In this document: positions 33,483 to 46,206 of the stretch, in pieces
Position numbering within the stretch: position 1 is the stretch's first letter
Layout of the letters: each line of letters starts with the position of its first letter
Notes under the pieces: generated by a model
The model's input: the letters and a program-made list of their open reading frames with translations, nothing else
Database searches by the model: none
Told to the model about the DNA's origin: nothing
Position numbers and translations under genes: made by a program
From: Carya illinoinensis
Taxonomy: Eukaryota; Streptophyta; Magnoliopsida; Fagales; Juglandaceae
Assembly: GCF_018687715.1 (NCBI RefSeq)
Contig: NC_056766.1
Span: forward strand, 28,527,433 to 28,591,432
Reading direction: 5' to 3'
Length of the DNA stretch: 64,000 nucleotides

Positions 33483-36400
33483 AGATGCGTGATTTTATTT
33501 ATTTGAGGTACCTAAAAGTGTCACAATGAGATACAGTTTCCGCCATTAGTTTCATTGAATATTTAGGATTTTATATAGCAATAAACTCATTTTCAATTTT
33601 TGGATGAAAAAATCGTTCGAAAATGTGTTTTGATTATTTCGAGGTCCTTCGGAGTCAAAATTTGATAAATGATTTGAACTCTAAGGTTAGTATGGTTATT
33701 TAAAATTTGATAGTGCAAAGTTATTTTTCACTTTTTCTTGAGTAAATGGTAACTTCGATAGTAGTACCAAGTACAGTATTTTCAAAATCATAGTGTAGTA
33801 TGTCCAAATTAGGTTAGAGAAGTTTTATTTGGATACTTGGTAATATCTTAGCCACACATGGTGAACCAAGAGGAACCATGAGATGGAAATGTGAATGTGA
33901 AGAAAATCAAGCATTGAGATTAAGCCACTTAAGCAAAATACTATTTCATCCAACCATCCAATTTGTGACCCCAAAGAGGATTTCAACCGTAGTGAAACCC
34001 TAAAAATTTAGAATCCAATTAAAACTCCAAAAATTTGGTTAAAACCAAAAACCCAAACGGTTTCCTAAAACCCTGAACTTGTTTCCAAGCCCTAAATGGA
34101 TCTAATTTCTAGTTTAGTATTTAATCACTTGATTAAATCACTTTTACATACTATTAGCCAATCAAATTCATGTTATGACATCATTATTCAATCCTTTAAA
34201 CCTTGAAAATTTTATTGGGCCAAGAAAAATTAGATTTGGGCTTGATAGTAACTCAAACCCTAGCCGAAACCACTTTAAACCCCAAATTGAAGCCCATTTG
34301 ATTAAGGCTCATTTCGGCTCACGAAATTGAGCCACCATCGCAAGACTTGTGGAGGAAGTTTTCCCCCACCATGGCTGACCAAATGCTATCCAAATAATTT
34401 GTACTTGATGTGAAGGCAAAAGGCCACCTCACCACCACCCTTCATAAGGAAGTTTCCTTAGCTAAAAATCACACACTATTGCCCACAGTTTTGCCACTAA
34501 TTTTTGCTAACACAAGCATCAGTCAAGCATTATTCACAACCCTCTCATCACCCCTCAGTTGTGTAAGAAGGCATCCAAGTCCATTTCCTTTCATTTTATT
34601 CCTTTCCCATACTTTTCTTGGAGAGAAACCTAAAGGAGACAGTTTTCCTGAGTCACTTTGCTCACCATTTTTGAAACTCTTCTAAGTATTTTGTCACTAA
34701 TATTCCTTCACAAGAGTTGTTCCTACTCGTGTCTAGTTTATGGGGATATCTTTTATCTTGATGTTAATGATAATCTGATCGGTTAAGCTCAGAAACGTCA
34801 TTCTAAGTAGTAAACTGGACAGTGCTTGATATTTTGGTGTTTTTGACCAAGCTACTGGAAAAATCTTGGTCTATTTTTTTTTTTTTTTTTTTATGGAGTG
34901 CATTTAAAATATTTATATGAAATTTTGAGGAGGATTCATTGCATGTTATAAGCTTCTGTTAAAATTTTTTCTTAGATCTAAAAATTTGGAAACTAGAAGG
35001 AGTAAAATAGTTTCTATTTTGTGAAAGTTTGGATCTTTTGTGGTAAAGTCATGCTCCAATGGATTTGATATTTTTATATGATAATCCTTAGAATTTGATC
35101 TACATTTTAGGATGCTATGTTAAGAACATTTGGTGTTGGTTTTGAAAATATGATTTTTACGCATGAAGAGTTTAAGATAGGTCATAAATTTGAGGTTTTT
35201 GGATAGATCTATGTTTTGGTTTAATTTTGGCCATGTGATCTTGAGTGTAATATTTGGATCTACTCTAGCACATGATTTTAAACCAGATGACATTGCTGGT
35301 TTATGATTATTTTAATGAAATGTTTTAGATCAAGATGTTTGATCAAAACCAAACCATGAGGAAATCAATTTATGAGAAAGTGTTTAAGCCAAAAGTTTGG
35401 TGCTAGATCTTGTGATTTTGTGATGTTTGTGTAATGATTCAAAGTATGATAATTCTTATGAGTGTGTTATGAATATATCGGAAGTGTATTTTTGAATTTT
35501 TAGAGTTTTTGGAGATGTTTTAAAAGAGACAAAACCATGAGAATCAAAGGTTATATTTTTAGTTAAAGCTTGAAGCATTGTTTTAAACTTTTGTGATTTT
35601 GGTAAAGTGAGTTTTGTTGGTTGATCTTGTATGATTTTTAAACATAGGATGTGATTATCCATGTTGCAATATTTCAGTTTTAAGCATGAGGAATGTGGTT
35701 GATAGAATTGCAACAAAAGTCAAGAGTTTTTGCCTTTGAAGTTTTGGCCTTAGTGTGCTTGTGATAATTGTGATGTATTTAAAATTTTTCTCATTAGATA
35801 TTTGGATTTAAGACAAAATTTCCATTAGAGTGAGTTTTGGAGTTAGGATGTGAAATCCTTAAGTTAAAGGTAAAATGGTCATTTTCCTGCCTATAGAGGT
35901 TAAAATTGTAATTTTACTCTAAGATGGTATTTTTTTGTTTCTAAGTTATTAGTGATGAAGTTTATAATGTTTAGAAATCCTTACTTATAGTTTCTCATGT
36001 TTCGCATCTTTTTCTCAATAACGCGACGATCACAGTAAGTTAGCTTTTAACATACTATTAGATTACTGTGTATGTATGTTGGTAAGGGAACTAGTAGTTA
36101 TGTACTTATGTTATCATATATTCCATGTCACAACATGTATGTCTGTTACATATTATATTATGTTAGGAAATAATTATCTATCAAACAATTTATTCTATCA
36201 CCTAATAATTATTTGTCACACAATATACTCTATCACACAATATTTATCTGTTTCATATTTTATTGTCACATAATATTTATTTGTTACACAATATGCCATG
36301 TCACAAAATGTTTATCTATTACATGTTATGCCATGTCACAAAACATTTGTCTGTTTTATGATATGCCATGTCATTCATCTCTCGTACATGTCATGTTACG

Positions 36401-36531
36401 TTACATCAGGTCATCTGTCATCTTGCTTTATATCCCCTCATGTCTCGAGTATAGAGTGTGTCTTGAAAAAAATATTTTCACGTCAGTCAAGTAAATTTCC
36501 TGTTTAGTTTTATAACATATTAACTCACGTT

Positions 36532-37868
36532 TGTTGAACTCAAGATTTCAAGTTTCATGTGATTATAAATCTACACATGGATTTTGATGATAACAAATGA
36601 ATTCAAAGAATAAAGGAGTTTCAAGCTCAAGTTGTTCACACAATGGAATCAAGCACATCAAAGAACCAAGCATGAGCAAGAAGGAAACAAGTTCACATTA
36701 AAGTTATAGAGTAATGTTGTAAATCTCTTAAAATTCGAAATTAGGATTAATGCTCAAAATTAATATTTTATCATAAAGCATTAAAATACATTTTCCATAT
36801 GTGCATGAATATTTTTGAAAATTAAATTTGAAAATTTTGAAAGATGATTGATTGTCATCTTTTGCATGTGCATGCCTTGATTAAAGGGTTGAACTTTGAA
36901 AATATTAAAGATGATTGATTGTCATCTTTCACATGTGCATGTTTTTTTGAATATTTTCAAAAGTGATTGATGCTTTTTTAGACTTATACAAAAGGTAGAT
37001 GATTTTGTTTGAAAATTTTGAAAACTAAAGTTTGCTCATTTTGTTATATGCAAAAAGTAAAAGATTAGGTTTGAATTTTTTGAAAAGAAAAATGTGCTCA
37101 TTTTGTCATATGCCAAAAGTAAAAGATTAGGTTTATTTTTTTGAAAAAAGTGAATGATGTTGTCTTTGACAATTGAAAAAGAAGAACCTTTTATTTGAAT
37201 TTTTTGAAAAAGTGAATGATGTTGTTTTTGACATGTGAATCTTTTTAAATTTGAATATGAAATCTCATATGCCTATAAATAGATCATTTGAGAGCTTCAC
37301 ATTCACAACACCAAGAGCATACAACATTCATTCAAAGCTTTCATTCTCTCTTCTCTAAGCATTGAGCCTTAATCCTTGTTCATTTTGAGAGATATAGTTT
37401 TCGCTGTATTATTCTTATTTCACTCATTGAGGAGTGTTTTCTGATAACCTACCCACTATCAGCTTTTGTATCAGAAAAAGGGTGTGTATAACCCTTGTGT
37501 GTGTAGAAAGTATTCTACACGGGGAATAGTTGAATTACCACGTGAAAGGTGATTGCAAGTGTAGAGGGTGTTCTACACAAATCCTTTGTAGCGGTGTTAT
37601 TCAAAGGTATAATAGGTTTCTATCTCCACCTGAAGGAGGTTGAATAGTGAATTTGAGAATCCTCAAGGGGTAGCTTGAGGCGAGGACGTAGGCAGTGAGG
37701 CCGAACCTCGTTAACATATTGAGTTTGCTTCTCTCTTACCCTTACTCTTTATATTTATTGTTATTTCATATTTTGTTTATATTTTATATTATATATTTGA
37801 TTTAAATTGTTATTTTTTTTAAATACAACTCAATTCACCCCCCTCTTGTGTTAGTCATCTGGGCAACA
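36532..37868 (+). mobile_element. Ty1/copia-type solo LTR (1337 bp) with ACGTT duplication
   Basis: The ends TGTTG and CAACA form a perfect 5-bp inverted repeat. The flanks are ACGTT (36527-36531) and ACGTT (37869-37873). TATAAATA at 37274-37281 gives plus orientation. The tail contains AACTCAATTCACCCCCCTCTTGTG, the wording common at the 3' end of SIRE-like copia LTRs. No internal domain is present. Removing it joins the two parts of L2. Confidence 0.85.
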
Positions 37869-38239
37869 ACGTTCAATTCAAGTTCTTGTTATTAGTTAAT
37901 TTATACTATGTTGAAGAGTATATGATTTGCCTGGTATTGCCGTCAAGGCATATGCGTTGCCTAGTACTACAGTGAAGGAGTATAATATGCCGTAATATAA
38001 AAATGATACTCATAGTGAAGGTGTAGGAGCTAGTTGAATACTCACATTTTCTTAATCAGAATGCATAATTTTAATTACAAGAGCTAGCATCTCTAGTTCT
38101 TGTATTTCACATTCACGTTCACGTTATTTTAACGTTCAGTTCAGTTCATGTTCAATTCATGTTTAGTTTCACGTTCAACTTTATGTCTCATTTATTTCGT
38201 GTCAGTTCAGCACTTTTCACATTAGCTCAAGTCATGTCA

Positions 38240-39569
38240 TGTAACGCCCCGATCCCAGATAGAGTCAGAGAGTTACTACATGTCTCCTAAATCCTTTTTC
38301 ACAATATTAATAAATATTCCAAGGACTTCATAAACATATCCTCATCCATTTTCAACGACTCCATAACCATAAATACGACAACTCAGGACTTAAAATAATT
38401 GTCAACATCTCAATAAATCTAGTCAATACAATAGATCAATCTACAAAAATAATAACCTTTTAATAATCTCAGTACTTATTCCCTACACCTAGCAATCTTG
38501 TACCCGCTTTCTATTCTTGATCCTCCGTCTAAGCATTCACTTAATCTGAAAAATATTGTGGGGATAAGGAGTGAGCTATCAATAACTCAGTAAGCAGGAA
38601 ACATATACTAGTATGCATATATTAGTATTTTTACAGAGTTTAAAATGCATAAACAAAACATTTCAGTTTCAATATGCAAATATCAAAAATACATATTATC
38701 AGAAAATCATAATGACACTTCAAACTGTTAATATTCAAAAACCAACTTTTCATAGTCAAATACCCTCTTGGCACAACATGATTGAACATCTTCATCTTAT
38801 CATATCATATCAGAGCATCATATTAGAACACAAGAGGAGGAGAAGAGAAGAGAAGAAGAAGAAGAGGAGGAGGAGGAGGAGGAGGAGGAGGAGGAGCAGA
38901 AGAAGAAGAAGAAATACTCGGTTCACAAAAGAAATACTTTGTCTCAAAATTCATGCCCCCCAAATAGTTTTGACAAACCAACAAAAATAATTCAACATCA
39001 AATAAAAAAGACCCATTCCCAGGCTAAATCTAAGGGTCTGGGCCCCTCATAGCAATGTCTTACTCCACAATTTCTTCCTCAACATAACCTGGATGTTTAA
39101 AACATTAACACAAATGTGGGTCTAATATTCAGTAAGTAGTACACCAAGCAGTTAAAATACCATACATAGACTATTCTTTTCTTTTTAAAGAAAATACAAG
39201 CTTAAAACATTTGAATAGACATAAAAAATTTATATAAACATTTATGTTCAGTTCTCACTTTCCTTTGGCCAGTGTACACTATTATACCATGTGCATTAGG
39301 GTTAGCAGTCTTTTGGGCTTGATCGGCTTAGGAAATCCGGCAGTCAGGATGGCACCATTGGGTGCACTACCAATGGGACCAATCTGACATTGCAATCTGC
39401 CCTTCCTTTGGTACAATTTCATTGTCATTGGCCATTTACATGTTTTCATACAAAAACCTCCATTTCCTTTCTTTCATTTCCTTTGTCATTCATAGCATTT
39501 CATCATCTTCCTAGTTCAATGAAACATGCATTTTCTTTCATAAGAGTGCATTTCATGTTGTTATCATTG
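38240..39569 (-). repeat. Minus-strand gypsy LTR fragment, L3
   Basis: In plus view it begins TGTAACGCCCCGATCCC, the reversed end of a Tekay-type LTR. The reverse complement carries TTACTGAGTTATTGATAGCTCACTCC and AATATTTTTCAGATTAAG, typical leader wording of such LTRs. It is cut at 39569 by the end of element C, and its other half is not seen in the window. Confidence 0.6.
38832..38913. repeat. (GGA)n / (GAA)n microsatellite in L3
   Basis: About 80 bp of pure purine triplets (AGGAGG, AGAAGA), which produce an arginine-rich chance frame. Confidence 0.95.
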
Positions 39570-40356
39570 TGTTTCGTATGCCTTTGGGCTAGGCCCTTAG
39601 TAGCTCGGGCCTTCAATTTTGGGCCTTTAAACACAAAGAAAATACCATGAGACGGTGGTTGTGGTGGTGGCCAAGAAGTATCCGATGCTAAAGTCAATAT
39701 CGCCTTTAGAAGTGTGCAAATGAGTAGAGTGAGTTTAGAGGGTCTAAGCCTTACCCTGATAATTGAGGATCATTTTTATACTTGATCCCTAGGGTCAGAT
39801 GCCCATGCTCTACTACAGGGGGAGGACACAGAGGTGTCTTCCCAGTAGCCCCTTTCGCCATGCGTATTAAATGCAGCGTGGCTCTCTGGAAGGGATGCCT
39901 TTAATGTGGTATGGCCTTCTGAGAGGTGCATTTAATGTAGCGTGACTAGGGACCTTGTCTTGCCAGAAGATGCATGCCGTGAGGTTCTTCCTTCTTCTCC
40001 CACCAGGAGATCAAGGGTTTCCTATGATTTGTGATCCCCTATCCACTCAAGGTTATTTAGGACTCAATTCCTTTGATGTGGCGTGCTCCACTATCCTTTG
40101 CTCTGAGGTGGCCTTCTTGCATTTCCCAGGTGTTAATTGCCTTCTGCTAGAGGTCTGAAACCCTTTAACAGGCCAATGGATCTCCTGGTTGGCCTAGGCC
40201 TTTGACAACATTAGGCTCAGGCTCTTGGCCTGGGGACAGAACCTTCTAACAGTTACCCCGCCAATTTTCATCAAGCTAACCCAATGGGAATTTCTTCTTC
40301 CCCTTTCTTTCACTGTTTTCATCACTTGGTGTCCTTTCTGCTTGAGTGGGGTGACA
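39570..40356 (-). repeat. 3' LTR of element C (about 787 bp)
   Basis: The first 300 bp match 57612-57917 (GCCTTTAGAAGTGTGCAAATG, TACCCTGATA, AGGATCATTTTTATAC, AATGCAGCGTGGCTCT). On the minus strand the LTR would start TGTCACCCCACTC after a purine tract GAGGGGTAAAAG and end GAAACA. The inner end at 40356 is inferred from those signals only, because the other copy is truncated. Confidence 0.65.
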
Positions 40357-40599
40357 CTTTTACCCCTCGGTCCGTCCAAGTTTTGGGCCTTTAGGTTACC
40401 TCCCGCATTAATGATTGTCAGGTGGTCTCTTTAGCTTTACGCCATGTGCTCGCGGGATTTGATCTGCTCTCTTTCTCGGTTCATGGGAGTTGGAAGGCCA
40501 ATCACTGCTCCTCCATATAAGCTCAATCGTCTTTGTCAGTTTCTTCTCATTTCATTTGTCCTATCCTTGTGTCCTTATTCTCTTCCCCTTTGCCTTTAC

Positions 40600-41200
40600 T
40601 CCCATTGGCTACTAAAAAGTCTGATGAGCTTACGAGCAAAATTTGCCTGAGGCCAGTGCTCTGGAGCCTGCTACACTGGTCATCATTGCCACTCAAAGGC
40701 CTTCTGTGAATTTTTGCAGTTGTTGATTTCTACTTATCGCTTCCTTAACATGGTGGCCTCGAGATGGGGCTGTCGATGCTGACAGTTTCGTGTTGCATGT
40801 CACCCACTTCCCCAGTATGTTCTCTAGTGGGTTGAGGCTGCCCTTCCCTCGTCCTATCTTCAAAGTTTTGCATCATCTTGGGCTAGCTCCCACCCAACTT
40901 CATTCGAATGCCTAGCTGATTTTGATATGGTGCAGTGTCCTGTGGCAGCATGCACTGTTGAAGTCTGACTCGAAGCATGCCAACTTGACCTACGGAGAAC
41001 TCTTCCTGACCCATAATGTAAAAAAGGGGGCCAGGGATATTTGCAGCTTCAGGGCAATAAATGCCCTTGTCGTACTGGAGCCACAATATCGCAAAATTGC
41101 AGATTGGACTAGTAAGTTCTTCTTCATGTCTGGTCGAGGGTGGGATTTCCTCGTTGGGCAGATTGGACGTGCCGAGTTCTTGATTAGGGAGAAATGAGCC
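40600..41200 (+). pseudogene. Antisense extra ORF of element C (PF04195-like plant gypsy-associated protein)
   Basis: The plus strand, opposite to gag, encodes degraded pieces resembling the protein family Pfam calls putative gypsy type transposon. The clearest part is 40922-41197: IWCSVLWQHALLKSDSKHA, LTYGELFLTHNVKKGARDI, then FFFMSGRGWDF. An upstream piece (LHHLGLAPTQLHSNAWLIL) is spread over several frames. The function of this family is unknown. Position just inside the 3' LTR and antisense direction fit the extra ORFs known in Tat elements. Frameshifts and stops make it non-functional. Confidence 0.6.
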
Positions 41201-41224
41201 AATGGATCATCTTGACCCTCCTGT

Positions 41225-41740
41225 AAGGGAGAGAGGGCCAGGCCCTTCGGCCACCCGAACACTTACCCCGACCTCTGCCACAACGAAGAGCGAGGGTCAA
41301 TGAGGTGAGTCCATCCTTAACGTATTGCTTGACCTCCACAAGAGAATTAGGGCAAGCCCGGCCTCTACATGCCCACTTGGCCCCTCTTGCTGAGCACGAG
41401 GATCAACGAGGCGAGTTTAGTCTTAACGTGCTGCTTGACCTCCACAGAAGAATTAGGGTGGGCCCAGCCTCTACATGTCGCTCGGCCCCTCTCACCAAGC
41501 ACAAGGGTTAATGAGGCAAGGTCAACCTTAACATGCTACTCGACCTCCGCCAAACTATCAAGAAGAGCCCGGCCTTTACATGCTGCTAGGCCCCCCTCAC
41601 AAAGCATGAGAGTCAATGAGGCGAGTTCAGTCTTAATGTGCTGCTTAACCTCCATGAAAGAGTCAGGGCTATCTCGGCCTTTACTTGCCACTAGGCCCCT
41701 CTCCCTTAACAAGGAAACCAGCAAGGCGGGGTAACTTCAG
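41225..41740. repeat. 105-107-bp tandem array of element C (4 to 5 units)
   Basis: CTTAACGT..GCTTGACCTCC recurs at about 41315, 41421, 41527 and 41631. Each unit also holds GGGTCAATGAGGCGAG and a GGCCCCTCTC string. The long plus frame at 41369-41734 is only the array read through. It has a different sequence from the 112-bp array of element F, but a similar period and place. Confidence 0.85.
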
Positions 41741-43559
41741 ACATCCCTGCCCCTCCTCGCAATGCAAAAAGTCACCTACCCGCAAGGGAAAACAAGGGGT
41801 CAAATTTGTGGCACCGGCAACGGCATCTTTTGCCCAACACTCGACCTCCCCCACAGAACGAGTTAAATATACGTGTGGAGTATAAATAGATGCTGATAAA
41901 GGAAAGATGGCAAAATAAAGGAGTAAGAGCAAAATGGTAGAAAATGCTTATTCATTAATGATTGAAGTCTTTACAAAAGGGAAGATTACAATGTCTATAC
42001 AAGGGGGCCTTACAAGAAAGAAAGAATAGACACATGCATTTGAAAATAGAAAATACTATGCCGAAGAGCTTGGAGTCGACGGGGTTGCCCGAAGGCACAC
42101 GAACCCTCGCCCAATCTAAGAAGTGACAAAAGATAGGATCTGGTGGGCAACAATGTTTTATGCACCTCGAGGCCCTTCATTCTCGAGATGATCACCAAGA
42201 AGACTACCGTCAAAGCAAATCATTTCCTAGTGGAAGTGGTAGACAGAGGCTCCTAGAACATGATCATCATCGCTATCAAGGATGTCAGTGATGGGAAGAC
42301 ACTGAGCCGGTCTCGGAAGGGGCCCTCCTTCACAGCGTCTTTTCCTCCTCCTTGGTTGGAGGGCATTCGCCCAAACCTAAATTGTTCCATTACGAGAGAA
42401 GCTCCTGGCACAAGCTGGGTTTGAAAGGTAAGCGCTGGCCTACTCGTTTAGTCGAACGGGTCACGATGTCATAATGGTACATGGACTGCACCACGAGTCC
42501 TAAGATAGGAAAAACCGTCAAACAATATGACCGTGAAGCCCATACCATACCACCTCTATAACACACCTTCAAGTGACAAGGAACAACACAACCTTCGACA
42601 CAACTTCTTTTGGGCATCGCAAAGGGTTGCCGAACATCTACTTCAATGTGAACCTATGGTGAACCTTAATCCAAGAAGCCTCGCATATAGCTAGAAGGCT
42701 CATCAGACCTAGAGTTCTCTAGAACAGAACCCACGCAAGAAAAACAAAAGAGCCCTAAATGCTTGAAGGGTAGTAAGGACAGGAAGGGAGATGCAATGAC
42801 TGCCAACTGCAAAGGACTTATATGGGGGTCGTGATGGTTCATTCCCCAAGGTCTTGGAAATGTGCATATCCCGTGCCCCCATCAAATCTGGTGTAAATCT
42901 CACAACAGGCGTTACACGAATCTCGCAAGGCATGCTGCAAAGGTTGTCTAGCACCATTAATGCAAGAATGGCATAAGAAGTGAGTATTAATATCTAACCT
43001 TCCAAAGCTTTTGGAACCCATGCATGTCACGTCAGTTGCCAAACAAGCCCAATGGGGAACTCAGGGACTGACGCATGGCAAGAACTCAAAGTGAAAGTCC
43101 CCCTCCTATGTCCAAGAAAGGGGCATCTCAAACTATAGTGGACAAGGTGAGCAGAGTCCCAACCAACCAATCGGTAAGAAAAAGAAAAGGTAAGGAAAGG
43201 ATGAGAAAATGACCACATATGAGTATACTAGCGCATCAATTGTCACAGTCTGTACAAAGAAAAAGATTGAAACAGGGAAATCTACATAATGTCGATAAGA
43301 GTAGAAGATACAAAACCAAACAAGGGAGATGTCAGGATCCTTCTCAGACTTAGCGGAGCCCGCCTCTAGAGCGTCTAGGGTAGGTTCTCTCAAGGTCCAC
43401 CCCCCCAGTGCCCTTTGGAGGGTGGGCTGTAGGAGCTTCATCTTCGGGAGGAAAGGTGTCCAGGATCATCACTAGGCCAATTTTGCCACCATGATTAAGG
43501 GAAGCATGATCGGTTGAGTTTATAGAGATTGACAGCCCTCAAGTGTGGCTTTAACACTT
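41741..43559. other. Non-coding spacer of element C
   Basis: No recognised domain on either strand. ATTCATTAATGATTGAAGTC near 41952 resembles TTTCATTAATGAAGTTTATA near 45452, suggesting an old internal duplication. Short frames (42010-42213, 42390-42617, 42709-42957, 43133-43441) have no recognisable content. Confidence 0.5.
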
Positions 43560-44190
43560 GAGAACTTTCTTCAGGATTTGAAATAACGTGATCTTGCATT
43601 TTCTTAAGGCCTTCAATGTACCCGTACACCCAAGCTTAGTAACGAACATAAAGGGCCTTCCCCAGTTGATCACCCTGGCAAGTAGCGACCTTTTGCACCT
43701 AAGCCAAGTCACCTCACAGGTCCCTGATAAATATTTCCTGGGCGGCAATCCTCTGTTGAGCCACCCCCAACTCTTTCAACACCTCATCTGCCCTCGCCTT
43801 CTCCCGATCGGCCGTGGCCTGAGCAGCCGACATCGAGTCTTCTTGTTCCTTCAAGGTGATCAAGGATGTCCTTGAGCATTCCTCATTCAATAGCTTGAAC
43901 TGCTAGGTGTCAAGAGTCCCAATGACCCCTCAATTCCTCATTCTCTGCTTGAAGATGGCTTAGGGACTCCTGAATCAAGGCAACTCACCCCTCCGCTATC
44001 ACTAGCTCAGCCTCAAGGCACTTTCTCTCCTCACTCTCCCCACTCACACAATGAAGAGTCATCTTCACCAGGGAGCGAAGCTCCCAATTCTACATCTCGA
44101 TTGCCTCTTAGCTGCTCACGATGAATTTAGCCAACATGTTGACTCCCTATAACCCATCATGACAAGCGATTGAAGAGTCAAAACAGGAAG
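43560..44190 (-). pseudogene. Coiled-coil protein remnant in element C
   Basis: The minus strand gives an alanine- and charge-rich stretch near 43760-43880 (LKEQEDSMSAAQATADREKA, then RADEVLKELGVAQQRIAAQE). Another lies near 43930-44110 (SEERKCLEAELVIAEG and SHLQAENEELRG). Their heptad-like character indicates a coiled coil. Similar regions follow the PF04195-like domain in plant gypsy-associated proteins, but here the strand is opposite to that ORF, which would need an internal inversion or a separate gene. Stops and frame changes are present. Function unknown. Confidence 0.5.
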
Positions 44191-44809
44191 AAAAATGAGC
44201 AAAATAGAAAAAATGGTGAGTTAGCGTGAAGGACACCTCTGAGAAAAAGCCCTGCAGGGATCTGGCCACCTGCTCCAAAGCCTCCTACCGTGCATCCTTG
44301 GCTTCAAGCGGGAGGTGATTGCTGGTCCACCCCAGCGCTTCTGACATTACCCGAGACCTCCCTATCCAGCCCACTAATTAAAGGTTTGGGAAGATCCCTG
44401 ATCATTGACGATGAATCCCCCTAGGAAAGGGAGTGATCTTTCTCCTTACCCGAACCACGAGGGCCATCCTTTAGGTGAGTTTCTTCCCCTTACTCTCAAG
44501 GGGAAGGCTTGGGGAGTGCTTCTTCAGTGAGGCCACTGGCGGATGGATGGAAATGCCATGGTTGGCATGGATGGTGTGACCAATAGGAGGAAAGTGCACC
44601 GTGATGTTCTCCTTGCCCAACAAAAGCTCTGATTGCATAGCAAGGGGGTGCTCTTTCACCCACTTTTAAACGATGGCAATAAGGCGCAGCTTCTCGGGCA
44701 TGGCTGTGGATCGCACTACCTTTTTGCTAGGAATGACACCCCACTGCCCCCTGCTAAGATTGTCCTGCACTTTATCATGGGAGGGATCAAGCAGCCTTAG
44801 GCATTACAC
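44191..44809. other. Spacer of element C, no gene recognised
   Basis: Minus-strand frames such as 44471-44659 contain a basic, serine-rich stretch (LPLESKGKKLT) that may be linker sequence of the neighbouring coiled-coil remnant. Nothing firmer can be said. Confidence 0.4.
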
Positions 44810-45375
44810 CCATCCCTTTGGTACCCCGTGGGGAAGGTAAATGTCCGATAGCTGAGTAACCGTTCTGCACTTCACCATGATGGGGACGAGGTAATTTGTT
44901 CGGGCGACTGAGAGGCCTGGCCCACTATCCTCTGTGGGGGAGGTAGGGTAGCCGTGAGGGCTAGACCCACCTGTTGTTCCTCACGGGGAGGTAGTTTGTT
45001 CAAGCAGTTTGCGACTGTACTCACTCCCATCCATTGACATCACAGAGAAGGTAAGTAAGGGATAGGTTGGTGTTGATCCCGCTTTTCGTCATAGCAAAGG
45101 TCGAGGTAAGTGATCAGGTGGCCAAAGTGACTGACCCTCTCTCCCCTGCTCGAGGGTCAAGATGGCCTTTGGCTCATTTTTCCCTTTAGTGTCCCACAGG
45201 GAGGTGAGGATTGGGCAGTTTAGGACTAGATCCGCTTCCGCCTGTTGATGTACACGAGAAAGGTAAGTTGTTGAGTAGTCGAGGGCTAGCCTGCACTCCT
45301 CCATGGGGAGGGTAGAGTAGCACCTAGGTATGACCTACCCCCTTGGTGTCTCGTGGGGAGGTAGGTTGTCGTTTC
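44810..45375. repeat. Degenerate tandem array (about 50-60-bp units) in element C
   Basis: The core CCCGTGGGGAAGGTAA and its variants (CTGTGGGGGAGGTAG, CTCACGGGGAGGTAG, CCCACAGGGAGGTGAGG, CTCGTGGGGAGGTAGG) recurs about ten times, often followed by TTGTT or CGGGC-like spacers. The spacing is irregular (about 46-60 bp, with one gap of about 105 bp), so the array is old. Confidence 0.65.
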
Positions 45376-45609
45376 AAGGTTCCGTTGATGAAGATTAACA
45401 TTGGTGGAGACATTGATCTTACACATTGAACTCTTAAAAAAACTCACGTCTTTCATTAATGAAGTTTATACAACAAAAAATGAAATTTACACATTCGGAA
45501 GGCCCCTGGGGGACCGGTTTGCTCCTTCCTTTTCTCGCTTTTCCCAAATGCACTTTCCTTTCCTCCTCCAACTGTGGCAGGTTGAGTTACTGGCAAAAGC
45601 TAGTAGCAG

Positions 45610-46206
45610 GTTTTATGTGAGGTGCATACCCACTCTTTGTTGGCCTTAACAAGTCGTGGGGAGTGCCACAGGCACCCCGCCAGCCCTTAGCTTCATCTTT
45701 TGCACATAGCACCCTTCCACCAGGACTTATTCTCCCCGGATGTCTCCTACTTCTTGAGCAGTCGGGAACTTTATCTTTAGGTGGTAGGTGGAGGTGATTG
45801 CCTTGATGTTATTAAGGGTTAGTCAGCCGATGATGATCATTATAAGAGGAGGGAGCCTTCATGACAAGGAAGTCAACCATGACAAGGGCCATGAGGGAAG
45901 CACTACATGCCAGAATAGATAGAGTGATCGTCCTGATTGGCTAAACTGCCTCCCTAGAGAAGCCCTTAAGTGGCATCGGAGCAAGTTGGAGTCAGGTAGC
46001 ATCTATTTCCATGTGAATAAATGCTTTCCAAAATAGGATATCTGTCGAGCTGCCAATGTCGATGAGAATCCTCCTTGTGGTGAAGTTGGTGACTAGCATG
46101 ATTACCACCAAAGCATCGCTATGTGGGTAGAGAACTCCCTCCTTATCATCTTCCTCAAAGGAGATTATGGGTGCAAGTTTGCTCCTCCTATACTTAGTTC
46201 GGTGGT
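45610..46206 (-). pseudogene. Aspartic protease of element C
   Basis: The minus strand from 46206 reads KLAPIISFEEDDKEGVLYPH, SDALVVIMLVTNFTTRRILI, then DIGSSTDILFWKAF, so the protease active-site Asp with its Gly is kept. Downstream, in shifted frames, come MVDFLVMKAPSSYN and [13 protein letters not shown], the usual end of the Tat-type protease region. The gag that should precede it is at 56471-57491, beyond copy B. Confidence 0.82.

Larger units (their letters stand above)
33238..38239 (+). mobile_element. LTR L2 (L1 family), interrupted and 3'-truncated
   Basis: It begins TGTAACAGCCCGCCAAAAACTC and follows L1 closely in order: GTTTTCACAAATCGACCAATCG, TTAGGTTAGAGAAGTTTTATTTGGA, then the AT-rich body, then the CATGTCACA-type tract. 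A copia pol scrap interrupts it near 33362-33482 and a copia-type solo LTR at 36532-37868. It resumes at 37874 and is cut at 38239 where the minus-strand LTR L3 begins, so the last part (equivalent to 27900-28451 in L1) is missing. Confidence 0.75.

Noticed and set aside
38613..38990. 125-codon frame with a poly-Arg stretch
   Set aside because: The arginines come from the (GGA)/(GAA) microsatellite in an LTR fragment.
41369..41734. 121-codon frame with internal repeats
   Set aside because: It is the 106-bp tandem array read in one frame; unit length and divergence show no coding constraint.
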